A stretch of DNA of 64,000 nt from Turicibacter faecis (GCF_037076425.1 NZ_AP028127.1:1084001-1148000); one strand, 5' to 3'; positions 38,265 through 47,072 are shown, counted from the stretch's first letter. Notes: a model not told the origin generated them from the letters alone. A program made the numbers and translations.

Positions 38265-38962
38265 AGATGAAAGTGACGATGATTCATGGACAAAATCATA
38301 AAGGATCGACGTATCATCTCGCACACCTATTAGCCGATCACTTAGAGGCCGAGGTGACGGAATTCTTTTTACCGAAAGATTTCAATGCGACGTGCATCGG
38401 ATGTGGGCAGTGCTTTTTAACGTCCGAGGAAAAATGTCCACATGCACCAAAACTTAAACCAATCACCGAGGCGCTCGATGCCGCCGATGTCATCATCTTA
38501 GCAAGTCCTGTTTACGTCTACCATGTGACGGGGGCGATGAAATCATTTCTAGATCATTATGCGTATCGCTGGATGATTCATCGGCCAGAAGAAAAAATGT
38601 TTTCAAAACAACTCGTCTGCCTTTCAACAGCGGCAGGAGCTGGAATGAAGCGCACGAATCAAGATTTGGCAGACAGTGCTTATTTTTGGGGAATCGCGAA
38701 GACTTATCGTTATGGGGCGGCCGTACGGGCGACTTCGTGGAAAGACGTCGATGAAAAAATGAAAGCACGCCTTGAACGAGATATGAAAAAACTTGCTCAA
38801 ACCATTAGACGGCGTGATAAAAAAGTTCAACCGGGATTAAAAACAAAAGCCTTTTTTTATTTAGTCTGCAAGATTCATCGTCAGGGCTGGCCGGAGGCCG
38901 ATTGTTCTTATTGGCATGAAAAAGGGTGGGATATGAAAAAACGACCTTGGAAAAAGCAATAA
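38261..38962 (+). CDS. Flavodoxin-family NAD(P)H reductase
   Basis: A 233-residue flavodoxin-fold protein with the FMN loop HGQNHKGSTYHLA (residues about 7-19), CIGCGQCFLTSEEKCPHA (a cysteine cluster typical of this family) and ASPVYVYHVTGAMKSFLDH. The C-terminal extension (residues 180-233) is basic. It is a paralogue-like relative of the 35737-36408 gene. It is last in the hydrolase-PspC operon and followed by a terminator. The start could be ATG 38261 or 38267. Confidence 0.85.
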   Translation: MKMKVTMIHGQNHKGSTYHLAHLLADHLEAEVTEFFLPKDFNATCIGCGQCFLTSEEKCPHAPKLKPITEALDAADVIILASPVYVYHVTGAMKSFLDHYAYRWMIHRPEEKMFSKQLVCLSTAAGAGMKRTNQDLADSAYFWGIAKTYRYGAAVRATSWKDVDEKMKARLERDMKKLAQTIRRRDKKVQPGLKTKAFFYLVCKIHRQGWPEADCSYWHEKGWDMKKRPWKKQ

Positions 38963-38971
38963 CTAAGGTCT

Positions 38972-38999
38972 AGCTGATGCAAGGCATCAGCTTTTTTTA
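38972..38999 (+). terminator. Operon terminator
   Basis: AGCTGATGC (38972-38980) pairs perfectly with GCATCAGCT (38984-38992), followed by seven T. Confidence 0.92.
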
Positions 39000-39095
39000 A
39001 GCAAGCAGGGGTCACACTGAAGGATAAGGGGCATATCTCAATTAGGAGTGGAATACGATAGTAGCAACGGGTTGTTTAAGGAGGTGGCGAGCGGG

Positions 39096-39794
39096 ATGAA
39101 CCTTTTATTACATGATCAAGAGGCCGGTTCAGGTGAACCTTTGTTGTTACTTCATGGAAACGGGGAGGATGGGACTTATTTTAAGCATCAACTTGCCTAT
39201 TTTTCTTCTTCGTATCACGTCTTTGCGATTGATACCCGGGGGCACGGTCAGTCCTCACGGGGAAGTTGTCCGTTTACGATGGATCAATTTGTTGAGGATC
39301 TAAAGCATTGGATGGCGCATCGGAAAATCAAGTCGGCGATTATTTTAGGCTTTTCTGATGGTGCCAATGTGGCGATGAAATTTGCATTTCGGTACCCCAC
39401 TCATGTCCGAGCGTTAATTTTAAATGGAGGGAATTACGATGCGACCGGGGTCAAACGTAGTGTGCAATTTCCGATTGAAGTTGGCTATCGTCTCTGTTGC
39501 TTTTTTTCACGCTATTCATCGGAGGCCCAACGAAACATGGAAATGCTTGGTCTGATGGTGAACGAGCCTCGTTTAACACCTAGGCAACTGGCAACGATTG
39601 AGGTTCCAGTTTTAGTGATTGCTGGTACGCGGGATATGATTAAACGGTCACATACAGAGGCATTAGCTCGGGCCATTCCACGCTCAACCCTCGTGTTCAT
39701 TCGTGGGAATCATTTTATTGCGAGGAAGAAGCCTGAGGCATTTAATCGGGCAGTGGATGACTTTTTAAGACATCTTCAGGAAAAGGAGGGATGA
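39096..39794 (+). CDS. Alpha/beta hydrolase
   Basis: A hydrolase of about 232 residues with LLLHGNGEDGTYF (oxyanion hole), GFSDGANVA (nucleophile Ser), AGTRDMI (acid) and RGNHFIA (His), a complete triad. The substrate is unknown. The frame is open from 39048; AAGGAGG upstream fits an ATG at 39096 or the GTG just before it. It is followed after one base by the SIMPL-domain gene, and then the M42 peptidase, in one apparent operon. Confidence 0.82.
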   Translation: MNLLLHDQEAGSGEPLLLLHGNGEDGTYFKHQLAYFSSSYHVFAIDTRGHGQSSRGSCPFTMDQFVEDLKHWMAHRKIKSAIILGFSDGANVAMKFAFRYPTHVRALILNGGNYDATGVKRSVQFPIEVGYRLCCFFSRYSSEAQRNMEMLGLMVNEPRLTPRQLATIEVPVLVIAGTRDMIKRSHTEALARAIPRSTLVFIRGNHFIARKKPEAFNRAVDDFLRHLQEKEG

Positions 39795-39795
39795 A

Positions 39796-40440
39796 ATGAA
39801 GCCAAAAACATTGACGGTCAGGGGCGTGGCGACGGTTTCACTTCCACCGGATTGGATTGACCTTCAACTTCGCCTAACCACACGGGCCGCAACTTATGAA
39901 CAAACGTTAGCGGAGATGGAGCATCAAATTCAGGGGGTGGCGACCTGTTTAGAAAGCATTGGATTTCTAAAGACGGAAATTAAAACGCAACGATTAGATG
40001 TCTCGCTTGATCGCGAACAGGTGAAAAATGAAGCGGGAGATTATGAGTTTGTCATCATCGGTTACGTCGCACAGTGCGTTCAACATCTTTCCTTTGATTT
40101 AGACCTTGAGCGACTGAGTCAAGTGGTGTTAGCACTTAAACACTGTTCGGCGCATCCAGAGTTTGACGTAACGTACCGCCTCAAGGATCGGAAGCGTCTT
40201 CATTCATTACTTCTAGAGGCGGCGATGGAGCAAGCGATCGAATCCGCTCGCGTCCTCGCGACAGCAGGAAACGTTTCACTGCAATCTATTCATTCGATTG
40301 ATTATCAGGGAAATGCCTGGTTAGGTGGGGAGCACGGCCGGCTTTTAGCCGTCCAAGATGTCACTGAAAAGATGGAGCTTTATCCTGAGGAGATCGAAGC
40401 GAGTGATGAGGTGACGGTTGTCTTTGAAATCGGAGATTAG
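39796..40440 (+). CDS. SIMPL-domain (DUF541) protein
   Basis: A 214-residue protein with the SIMPL/DUF541 pattern: LTVRGVATVSLPPDWIDLQLRL at the start, LxxxGFLKTEIKTQRLDVS in the middle, a stretch of helix EAAMEQAIESARVLATAGNVSLQSIHSI, and EVTVVFEIGD at the end. No signal peptide is visible, unlike many family members, so it is probably cytoplasmic here. AAAAGGAGGG lies before the ATG, inside the end of the hydrolase gene. Function is unknown. Confidence 0.85.
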   Translation: MKPKTLTVRGVATVSLPPDWIDLQLRLTTRAATYEQTLAEMEHQIQGVATCLESIGFLKTEIKTQRLDVSLDREQVKNEAGDYEFVIIGYVAQCVQHLSFDLDLERLSQVVLALKHCSAHPEFDVTYRLKDRKRLHSLLLEAAMEQAIESARVLATAGNVSLQSIHSIDYQGNAWLGGEHGRLLAVQDVTEKMELYPEEIEASDEVTVVFEIGD

Positions 40441-40454
40441 GGGGGAACTTAGTG

Positions 40455-41504
40455 ATGAACAGAGAATTTTTATACGAAATGATTCAAACACCCTCTCCAT
40501 CAGGAGCAGAATATGAATTACAAAAAAAGGTGATTCGCTACATGAAACCTCATGTAGATACGTTTTTAAGTGATGCCACGGGAAATGTGATTAGTGTATT
40601 AAATCCAAGCTCACCGTGTAAGGTACTCCTTGCGGGCCATGTGGATGAAATTGGGTTAATGGTAACTAAAATAACGGAAAGTGGAAAACTTCGGGTAGTT
40701 AACGTTGGAGGGATTCGCGTTCCCCTTTATTTAGGACAAAAGGTGCGTGTCCTGACGGAATCAGGGGTTGTTCACGGAGTGGTTGGTGTGACACCTTCGT
40801 TGCTCGATGATCGTTATTTGCAAGCCGATGACCTTTTTGTCGATATCGGAGCGACCACGAAGGAGGAGGCTTGTCAGTTTGTGAAACCGGGAAGCTACCT
40901 CGTTGCAGATACGGATTATCGTGAACTCTTGAATGACTGTATTTGTGGGCGAGCCCTTGATAATCGGTTAGGGGCCTTTATTGTGATTGAAGCACTGCGT
41001 CGTGCGAAGGAACTGGGCACGACGGTTGGAACTTATTCGGCAACAACGGTCGGGGAGGAGACGACGTTGCGAGGGGCGATTTGGGCGGCTAAACATGTCA
41101 AACCCACACTGGCCATTGTCGTTGATGTGACGTATGCAACAGATTATGAGGATGCCTTTTCTGAGGAAGTCGGAGATATTCGAGTAGGGGGCGGCCCTGT
41201 GTTAGCCAATGGCTCGATTATTCATCCTTTATTAAATAAAACGTTAGAACAATTAGCCGATCAGTGGTCCATCCCATTGCAGTATGAGGCTGCCCCGGGT
41301 CGAACGGGGACCGATGGGGATGCGATTCATCTTCGAAATGATGGAATTCCATTGGCGCTTGTTTCAATTCCGATTCGTTATATGCATTCTGGAAGTGAAG
41401 TTGGATCCTTAAAAGATGTCGAATTAGCGATTGAATTGATCGCTCGCTTCTTATTAAGGGTAGAAGAAGGTCTAGATTTGTCGCCTTACAAAAATCTTCT
41501 TTAA
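40455..41504 (+). CDS. M42-family aminopeptidase (glutamyl aminopeptidase/YsdC-like)
   Basis: A 349-residue metallo-aminopeptidase. Metal and catalytic motifs in order: AGHVDEIG (first His/Asp), CGRALDNRLGA (bridging Asp), TVGEETTLRGA (Glu-Glu), VVDVTYATD (Asp), and near the end PIRYMHSGSEVGSLKD (His). This is the complete M42 set. These enzymes form dodecameric shells that trim peptides in the cytoplasm. GGGGGGAAC precedes the start; GTG 40452 is also possible. Last gene of the hydrolase-SIMPL-peptidase operon. Confidence 0.93.
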   Translation: MNREFLYEMIQTPSPSGAEYELQKKVIRYMKPHVDTFLSDATGNVISVLNPSSPCKVLLAGHVDEIGLMVTKITESGKLRVVNVGGIRVPLYLGQKVRVLTESGVVHGVVGVTPSLLDDRYLQADDLFVDIGATTKEEACQFVKPGSYLVADTDYRELLNDCICGRALDNRLGAFIVIEALRRAKELGTTVGTYSATTVGEETTLRGAIWAAKHVKPTLAIVVDVTYATDYEDAFSEEVGDIRVGGGPVLANGSIIHPLLNKTLEQLADQWSIPLQYEAAPGRTGTDGDAIHLRNDGIPLALVSIPIRYMHSGSEVGSLKDVELAIELIARFLLRVEEGLDLSPYKNLL

Positions 41505-41520
41505 TTTTTTATAAAAAGGC

Positions 41521-41549
41521 TTGCATTTAGGGGATGAGGATGATATGAT
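41521..41549 (+). promoter_or_regulatory. Promoter of the guanine riboswitch transcript
   Basis: TTGCAT (41521-41526), 17-base spacer, TATGAT (41544-41549), about 50 bases upstream of the aptamer. Confidence 0.7.
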
Positions 41550-41601
41550 TAAGCCATGGAAATGATAAAAAATTTCCTACTCCAAATAGTTAAAAATACT
41601 T

Positions 41602-41745
41602 ATCTGTATAATTGTTAAGATATGGTTAACTAGTTTCTACCCACGACCGTTATCTCGTGGACTACAGGTAAAACTTTTGTATGTCCTCATCATACATCCT
41701 TTTTACTTGTGAAACACCGAAATGGCCGTCGGTGTTTCTTTTTTT
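41602..41745 (+). promoter_or_regulatory. Guanine-class purine riboswitch with terminator
   Basis: The aptamer shows the invariant purine riboswitch core: ATAAT, P2 GTTAA/TTAAC (41614-41618/41626-41630) enclosing GATATGG, GTTTCTACC, P3 CACGA/TCGTG (41642-41646/41655-41659), and GGACTACAG closing P1. The J3/1 specificity base (position 74 of the xpt numbering) is C at 41662, so guanine/hypoxanthine rather than adenine is expected. A terminator follows: GAAACACCGA (41711-41720) with TCGGTGTTTC (41729-41738) and a T run. It should switch off the downstream gene when guanine is plentiful. Confidence 0.93.
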
Positions 41746-41815
41746 ATTTTTTAGAACGAAACGTCACTTAGCTAAACGTTAAGGGCGTATTTTTTTATTG
41801 AGGAGACGTTAACAC

Positions 41816-42421
41816 ATGAACAAAACGTTAGATTATTATAACCAACAAGCGTCGCTTTATAATGAAATGACGTTTTCGATAGAATTTGACCAAAAACGCG
41901 CCTTTTTCTTAAAGTATCTTCAACCGGGCGCTCATATTTTAGATTTGGGATGTGGATCTGGTCGGGATAGTCGAGCCTTTTTAGCCCAAGGGTATCGCGT
42001 GACTGCCATAGACGGTTCTATTGAACTGTGTAAAATAGCGAGTGAACAATTAGGACACCCTGTTCGTTGTCAACGATTTGAAGAGCTAGACGATGAAGCT
42101 ATTTATGATGGAGTATGGGCGTGTGCCTCATTACTTCATTTACCGACCCCTGTTTTAAAGGATACGATTTATCGGGTAGAACGTGCCTTAAAACCGGGTG
42201 GATATTTTTATGCTTCATTTAAATATGGAACTTATGAAGGGGAGCGGGATGGACGCTACTTTAATGATTTTACTGAAGAAAAATGGAGGGATGTTTTACA
42301 TGACTTCCCATCTTTAACCCTTCAAGAACTCGAGGTTACAATCGATGTCATTCCTGGACGTGAAGAGATTCGGTGGCTAAATGTCATTATGAAAAAGGCG
42401 AGTAAATTAGGAGGGAGATAA
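41816..42421 (+). CDS. Class I SAM-dependent methyltransferase under a guanine riboswitch
   Basis: A 201-residue methyltransferase: YYNQQASLYNEMTFSIE at the start, motif I HILDLGCGSGRDSRAFLAQGY (residues about 40-60), motif II VTAIDGS, and LLHLPTPVLKDTIYRVERALKPGGYFYASFKYG. This matches the Methyltransf_11/25 type. The substrate is unknown. It is the first gene after the guanine riboswitch, an unusual position: the known targets are purine transport and synthesis genes. GAGGAGA precedes the ATG. Confidence 0.87.
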   Translation: MNKTLDYYNQQASLYNEMTFSIEFDQKRAFFLKYLQPGAHILDLGCGSGRDSRAFLAQGYRVTAIDGSIELCKIASEQLGHPVRCQRFEELDDEAIYDGVWACASLLHLPTPVLKDTIYRVERALKPGGYFYASFKYGTYEGERDGRYFNDFTEEKWRDVLHDFPSLTLQELEVTIDVIPGREEIRWLNVIMKKASKLGGR

Positions 42422-42429
42422 CAGAGGGG

Positions 42430-42487
42430 AAACGTTCCAATTGGGAACGTCCCCGAAGTTACCCAATGCTAGGGGATGTTTGTCGTC
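42430..42487. repeat. Hairpin region resembling a diverged array unit
   Basis: ACGTTCC-AATT-GGGAACGT makes a strong stem within flanking GGGG/CCCC. It is followed by TTACCCAATGCTAGGGGATG, whose second half matches the right border of the 30.6-kb array units (TGCTAGGGAATG) at 11 of 12 bases. It may be the terminator of the methyltransferase gene, a diverged copy of the repeat, or both. Confidence 0.4.
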
Positions 42488-42563
42488 TTTTTCAACCCAA
42501 TGGGATTGGGGGAAGGCGAGTCGTAGTAAAGGGTTAAGATTGGAAGAGATAGGAGGAGTTTGA

Positions 42564-43736
42564 ATGCGATGGAAGTTATGGAAAGTAAGTGGGCTTATGG
42601 TGAGCCTCCTTGTCTTTTTGAGCGGATGTCAGAATGCGGTTGATCCAGTGCCTGACGAGAAGGTTGAGGCTTTGGAACCTGTACTTGAGGAAAATACGGT
42701 CGTTGCTGATTCAGTAGAACCGGACGATGTTGAGGAGGTGCCCACGCAATCAACGGAAGTGGGGAAAATCCATTTTATCAATACGGGCAATTCAGATGCT
42801 ATTTTAATTGAGAATGGCGGCGAATTTGCGATGATTGATACGGGGGATACGGATGATGATGCAACGGTGGGTGCTTATTTGAGACAGCAGGGTGTGACGC
42901 GATTGTCTTATTTAATTTTAACGCATTACCATGCGGACCATATTGGGGGAGCTGATACGGTGTTAAGGGATTTTGAGGTTGAGACGACGCTTGTTCCAAA
43001 TGGTGATGCGAATACGAACGTTTATCGGGAGTATATTGAGGCACTTTCGATGAAGGGATTGAAGCCAAGTGTCCCGCTAGAAGGGGCAACCTTTCATTTA
43101 GGGGAGGCCACGCTGACGTTGTATAATACGTCAGGGGGGCACAGCAATGAAAATAATAATTCGTTAGTTGTTTTATACGAACATGGCGACGATCGGGCGT
43201 TGTTTACCGGGGATGCAGAAGCTGAAATTGAGCAGACGTTAGAGGTTGGCACAGTCGAATTGTTAAAAGTGGGCCATCACGGATCTAAAACGAGTTCAAG
43301 TTCTTCTTTTATTAATCAGCTTCGGCCGAAATATGCGGTTATTTTGACGGGGCAACCCAATCAATATGGTCATCCACATGAAGAAACATTACAATTATTT
43401 GCCTCAAAAGGAATTTTGGTTTATCGGACAGATGAACAAGGGCATCTCGTTTTTCAATCGACCGGACATGGGTTTGAAACGGCGCTCAGCCCGGGATCTT
43501 ACACGCCAGGTCAAGGGCGTTTAACACCAGAGACGAACCCCTCGAATTCGCAGCCCCCTCAATATAAAGATGATAATCCCAATGGAATTTATGACCAAGA
43601 GCCAACAGGGCAACGGGAATCGTATCAAAATTGTACGAAGTTAAGAGAGGTTCATCCCGACGGCGTTCCAAAAGGGCATCCGGCGTATGAGTCGAAGCAT
43701 GATCGCGATAAAGATGGCTGGGCGTGTGAGCGATAA
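42564..43736 (+). CDS. Lipoprotein with ComEC-like metallo-beta-lactamase fold and excalibur domain
   Basis: A 390-residue exported protein. Lipobox FLSGC ends the signal peptide (Cys about residue 22), followed by an acidic linker (25-65). The metallo-beta-lactamase domain (68-300) starts GKIHFINTGNSDAILIE, holds the zinc motif THYHADHIGG near residues 120-129, and later ALFTGDAEAE and KVGHHGSKTSSSSSF. This is the competence-type (ComEC/Rec2) subgroup, some of which are DNases or phosphodiesterases. The C-terminus (about 352-390) is an excalibur calcium-binding domain: NCTKLREVHPDG... HDRDKDGWACER. It likely acts as an extracellular nuclease or hydrolase. GGAGGAG precedes the ATG. Confidence 0.9.
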   Translation: MRWKLWKVSGLMVSLLVFLSGCQNAVDPVPDEKVEALEPVLEENTVVADSVEPDDVEEVPTQSTEVGKIHFINTGNSDAILIENGGEFAMIDTGDTDDDATVGAYLRQQGVTRLSYLILTHYHADHIGGADTVLRDFEVETTLVPNGDANTNVYREYIEALSMKGLKPSVPLEGATFHLGEATLTLYNTSGGHSNENNNSLVVLYEHGDDRALFTGDAEAEIEQTLEVGTVELLKVGHHGSKTSSSSSFINQLRPKYAVILTGQPNQYGHPHEETLQLFASKGILVYRTDEQGHLVFQSTGHGFETALSPGSYTPGQGRLTPETNPSNSQPPQYKDDNPNGIYDQEPTGQRESYQNCTKLREVHPDGVPKGHPAYESKHDRDKDGWACER

Positions 43737-43774
43737 AACCAGCTAGCTTTTATTAATCATAGGAGGGTGATTTC

Positions 43775-43999
43775 GTGAAATATACGACATCAGAAGAAGA
43801 GGTTAATGTAAAAAAAGAAGTTGAAAACAAAAGAAAGGTGGATCATCTCGCGTTAGGCATCGCGTACGGATGCTCCTTCGGTTTAATGATAGGGACTTGT
43901 TTATGGCCATTTTTTGGTTTTATCTGGGTTGTTTATGGCCAGTTAGCGGGGATGATGGTTGGCATGGCGATGGGCTACTACAAAGAGGGCAGGAAATAG
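43775..43999 (+). CDS. Small two-span membrane protein
   Basis: A 74-residue protein. A charged N-terminus (KYTTSEEEVNVKKEVENKRKVD) is followed by two glycine-rich membrane spans (LALGIAYGCSFGLMIGTCLWPFF and VVYGQLAGMMVGMAMGYY). The style (G-x-x-x-G-rich small integral protein) is common in Firmicutes and of unknown function. The start is GTG with AGGAGGG upstream. Confidence 0.7.
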   Translation: MKYTTSEEEVNVKKEVENKRKVDHLALGIAYGCSFGLMIGTCLWPFFGFIWVVYGQLAGMMVGMAMGYYKEGRK

Positions 44000-44442
44000 G
44001 GAGGAGAAATTCTAGTTCTTGCCTCTATATTAGATTCTGTTAGATGTGGACATTAAAATTTTCATCGACACTTAGAAATGCGGTAAATTCATATTTTAAA
44101 AAAAGTGAACGGAGGCTGCTATGTGGTAGAAAATTTTATCCTATGAAAAGATTGAATTTCTTTCATAGCTATTTAAAAAAGTGATGGAATAATTTTAATG
44201 ATGTTTCAACGAAGTAAACCACCAACTAGTTATATGGATTCAAGGGATGTGAGTACATTAAAGACGATAAGGACCATATAAAAGGGAAAATACTTGCTTA
44301 TTCTGACTTTTTTCCAAACTAATTAGGGGTTAATATTTAAGAGGATAGAAGACGCGGGATTTTATGCGACTGAAAATAGTTTCATTTTGATTTAATTATG
44401 TATAATAAAACTAGTTATAACAGGATGAGGGGAGAAATTTTA
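44000..44442. other. AT-rich gap
   Basis: About 440 bases without a supported gene. Short frames are broken by stops in all phases. The last 20 bases hold the ribosome site (GAGGGGAGA) of the next small gene. Confidence 0.5.
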
Positions 44443-44637
44443 TTGAAGGGTATTCATAACTTTATCCAAAAATATGGTCAATCAATCGTAACCGTAACTA
44501 TGATCTTACTCATCTTCTCTATAGGCTTTGGGAAAGCGACTGTCTTAAAGAGTGTCATTATATTTTTACTCGTTCTTTTATTAGCTTTTATGCCTGATAA
44601 GTTTTTTGACGATGAAGATAGTGATGAAAAACGTTAA
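44443..44637 (+). CDS. Small two-span membrane protein
   Basis: About 64 residues: KGIHNFIQKYGQSI, two hydrophobic segments (VTVTMILLIFSIGFG and SVIIFLLVLLLAFMP), and an acidic tail (DKFFDDEDSDEKR). The frame opens at ATG 44398, but GAGGGGAGA about 10 bases before TTG 44443 makes TTG the better start. Function is unknown. Confidence 0.6.
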   Translation: MKGIHNFIQKYGQSIVTVTMILLIFSIGFGKATVLKSVIIFLLVLLLAFMPDKFFDDEDSDEKR

Positions 44638-44796
44638 TTTATTGAGAAGTTTCTCGAGGTAAATAAAAAGTAAGGATGGATTCCAATAACTCGGTTTAGT
44701 TCGTATTATGTTTAGCAATAGGTGGGGTATTTGGGATACTTGCTTGGAATATGAAATGAAGATAAGGACGGATCATTTAAATCGTTGACGAACGAA

Positions 44797-44826
44797 AGAG
44801 TGGTGAAATTTTCACCACTCTTTTAC
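44797..44826 (+). terminator. Terminator
   Basis: AGAGTGGTGAAA (44797-44808) pairs with TTTCACCACTCT, followed by TTTTA. About 160 bases downstream of the small membrane-protein gene. Confidence 0.8.
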
Positions 44827-44960
44827 ATTTACCAGGTAAGATTAAGATTATTTTAAAACGGGACCTGATAATAAAGGACGTCGGATCAATACTTTTCCAA
44901 TTTTTAACGATTAAGGTCTCTAAAAATTAAATTTCCGTATTTTTATCTAACAACGTTTGT

Positions 44961-45038
44961 TTTATAATCAGTAAAACTCAAACTAACCTATTTTTGTATT
45001 TTTCTTTGAAAAAGAGACAGAGTAGGTTAGTTTTTTTA
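44961..45038 (+). ncRNA. Possible short transcript ending in a strong terminator
   Basis: TATAAT near 44962-44967 is followed within 15 bases by AAACTAACCTA (44980-44990), which pairs perfectly with TAGGTTAGTTT (45023-45033), and a seven-T run. No open frame lies inside. This could be a small RNA of about 60 bases or simply a long-loop terminator. Confidence 0.3.
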
Positions 45039-45066
45039 TCATGAAGTGGAACAAAGCACTTCATCC

Positions 45067-45197
45067 CAAAATCCCCTTCATCGTTGCCAACAGGGGCAGG
45101 ATCAAGGGGATTAGAAACAGTTAAGAGATTGATAAAAATAAGATTAACAGAGGGGGATGAATAGTTCGTTTGATGAACTATTCAATATATCTTATGA
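45067..45197. repeat. Dispersed double-hairpin repeat, copy A
   Basis: First hairpin AAATCCCCTT...AAGGGGATT (45069-45112), then a linker of about 50 bases shared with copy B (contains GATTGATAAAAATAAGATTA), then a second hairpin GAATAGTTC (45159-45167)/GAACTATTC (45175-45183), then CAATATATCTTATG. The linker is almost identical in copy B at 49624-49750, while the hairpin arms differ in sequence but keep pairing. Confidence 0.85.
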
Positions 45198-45309
45198 GCG
45201 AATAGGCTTTGCGTGACAGTTGAAAAGAAGGTTTTTTATCAAGGTTATTTTCATTGATAGATGCCGATAGATCTTGTCGAATGCGTGCGTTAGCTGTTGG
45301 GGAATGGTT

Positions 45310-45913
45310 GTTAAATCGCAATTGTCGTTAGTGAGGCAACGTTTCCTCTAGTTGTTGCTCGAATAGAAGAAGAGGCATTAGTCGTTGATGATGGTGATGG
45401 AATGGCTAGTGTAGCGATTAATGGCAGCGTAGTTATGATGGTACTAGACATTGAAATTTCAAAAGTGATGATGGTTATGATAATTCCGCATGAACTATAA
45501 TCGGCAAGTGGAGCAGGGGCACTGAGTATCACCGTCGATGGCCGTGTAGTGATAACAGTTAATGATTCAAATATGTTCTAGGCAGCATATACAAATATCT
45601 CGATGCATGAGCCAAACGGCGGATGGTAGACAGTATTATTTGATACAGCGCACTCGTATGCTCAAACACTCTATATTGAAAACACTAATGATTTACCTAT
45701 TCAAACTCAGTTAATGGTATCGCGTTGCCCTAGTATTAATTGTGCTTGTTTCTTAGGGGAACCACGAGAGGTAATTCGGATTTTGCCTTTCATAATGATA
45801 CGCCTACTAGTTATGTAGGGGGCATTGTTATTAACGAATGTCTAGATCAACTTCTTGAGAATCGTGTTATCGTCATGGAATCTCACAAGTCTGTTAGAAA
45901 TCCAGAGTTGTGA
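45310..45913 (+). pseudogene. Wrecked gene of unknown family
   Basis: A plus-strand frame reads continuously as protein-like sequence (EATFPLVVARIEEEALVVDD, then ALSITVDGRVVITVNDSN, then YTNISMHEPNGGW, VLFDTAHSYAQTLYIENTND). It is interrupted by TAA, TAG and TAG stops and at least one frameshift near 45755, after which it continues as SDFAFHNDTPTSYVGGIV and ends at TGA 45911-45913. The beta-rich, low-charge character suggests an exported or surface protein. No family is recognised and no start codon was located. Confidence 0.6.
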
Positions 45914-46171
45914 TAATACCTGTTAAATGGATGAAAGAGCTAGAGTGCCCCTCATAGCCCTTTTTTATAGATTTATTAAGAAATTAGATAATTGTTCCCG
46001 GGTGAGAGGATGAAAAAATCCTGATGTTACATCGACAGATGCATGCTCTTTTCATCTTTATTGCGACTCGTTCGGCGATAATGTGCCAAAACGAATAAAA
46101 AAACTAAAGAGAAATTGCAATATTTTTATTTATAAAGACATAAAATGTATCGAAAAGAAGGGGGATTGGGA

Positions 46172-46738
46172 ATGAAAAAGTACTGGTATGTTTTTGTCGC
46201 TTTGTTTGTTTGCCTCGTGTCATTGCTGTCGGTATATTTCATCGTTTCGCTTGACGCTTATGATCCTGATGCGCCTGAGGACGAAAAGTTAATTCAAAGG
46301 TACGAAAAAGAAGTAGGGTCTGAAATTGATGTTATTTATGACTTTGTTGAGGATACAGGGGATTCCCTCAGCTATTGGATTGATCATGAAAATAGAACCA
46401 TCACTGATCATGTGACCTTACGTTACTCGATGGAAAATCTGACCGATGAACAAAAGGATAGCCTCGCACGCTTATCCTTAGAACTTGCAACGTTACAGTA
46501 TGAAAAAAATAAGTGGGCGATAAGAAAAGATTTTCCCGGCTATACGCATACAGTCGAGGTGTTAGCGATTAATAATAGCGATCATATTTATAATTTGCAC
46601 TACGACTACGATGTCCTCCGTCAAACCATTACAGACGTAAATCGTGAGATGTCTGAGGCCTCTCAATCCATGGACCAATTTTCAATACAATATATCGAGG
46701 ATCACCACACGACATTGTATTGGCGTAACTATTATTAA
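46172..46738 (+). CDS. Membrane-anchored hypothetical protein
   Basis: A 188-residue protein with one N-terminal membrane anchor (YWYVFVALFVCLVSLLSVYFIVS) and an acidic extracytoplasmic domain (residues 30-188, for example DAPEDEKLIQRYEKEVGSEID). No family is recognised. GGGGGATTGGGA precedes the ATG at 46172, so this start is preferred over 46145. It lies in a gene-poor, decayed region. Confidence 0.65.
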   Translation: MKKYWYVFVALFVCLVSLLSVYFIVSLDAYDPDAPEDEKLIQRYEKEVGSEIDVIYDFVEDTGDSLSYWIDHENRTITDHVTLRYSMENLTDEQKDSLARLSLELATLQYEKNKWAIRKDFPGYTHTVEVLAINNSDHIYNLHYDYDVLRQTITDVNREMSEASQSMDQFSIQYIEDHHTTLYWRNYY

Positions 46739-46869
46739 CGGCTGAGTAAAGAAGCTTTTTTGGGGGAGGAAGAGTAAATTTTGCGTTCATACTAGGAGGT
46801 TTTGTGTTCAAATAGAAACACCGTTGTAGGAAGTGGCACCACTCACCACCTGTGAGGAGACTAAGAGTC

Positions 46870-47047
46870 ATGAGTTTAAAGAAATGAAGATGATTTTGAT
46901 TTAGAACAAGCCGAGTTATTGTTAAGTGAATTGGATTCGTTTTTTTCGGAAAAAGAGATAGAGGATGATTCAATATTGACGAGATTTGACAACTTAGGGA
47001 AGTCATTGTGCATGGGAGCACGAGATGAAAATCAATACAAGAATTAA
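46870..47047 (+). pseudogene. Frameshifted small acidic protein
   Basis: GAGGAGAC lies before an ATG that reads MSLKK and then a stop. Skipping one base gives NEDDFDLEQAELLLSELDSF and continues to TAA 47045-47047, directly before a strong terminator. The ribosome site, acidic helical sequence and terminator suggest a once real gene of about 58 residues broken by one extra base near 46884. Confidence 0.55.
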
Positions 47048-47048
47048 G

Positions 47049-47072
47049 GCGGAATGATTCCGCTTTTTTTTA
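47049..47072 (+). terminator. Terminator of the broken small gene
   Basis: GCGGAA (47049-47054) pairs with TTCCGC (47058-47063), followed by eight T. Confidence 0.85.
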
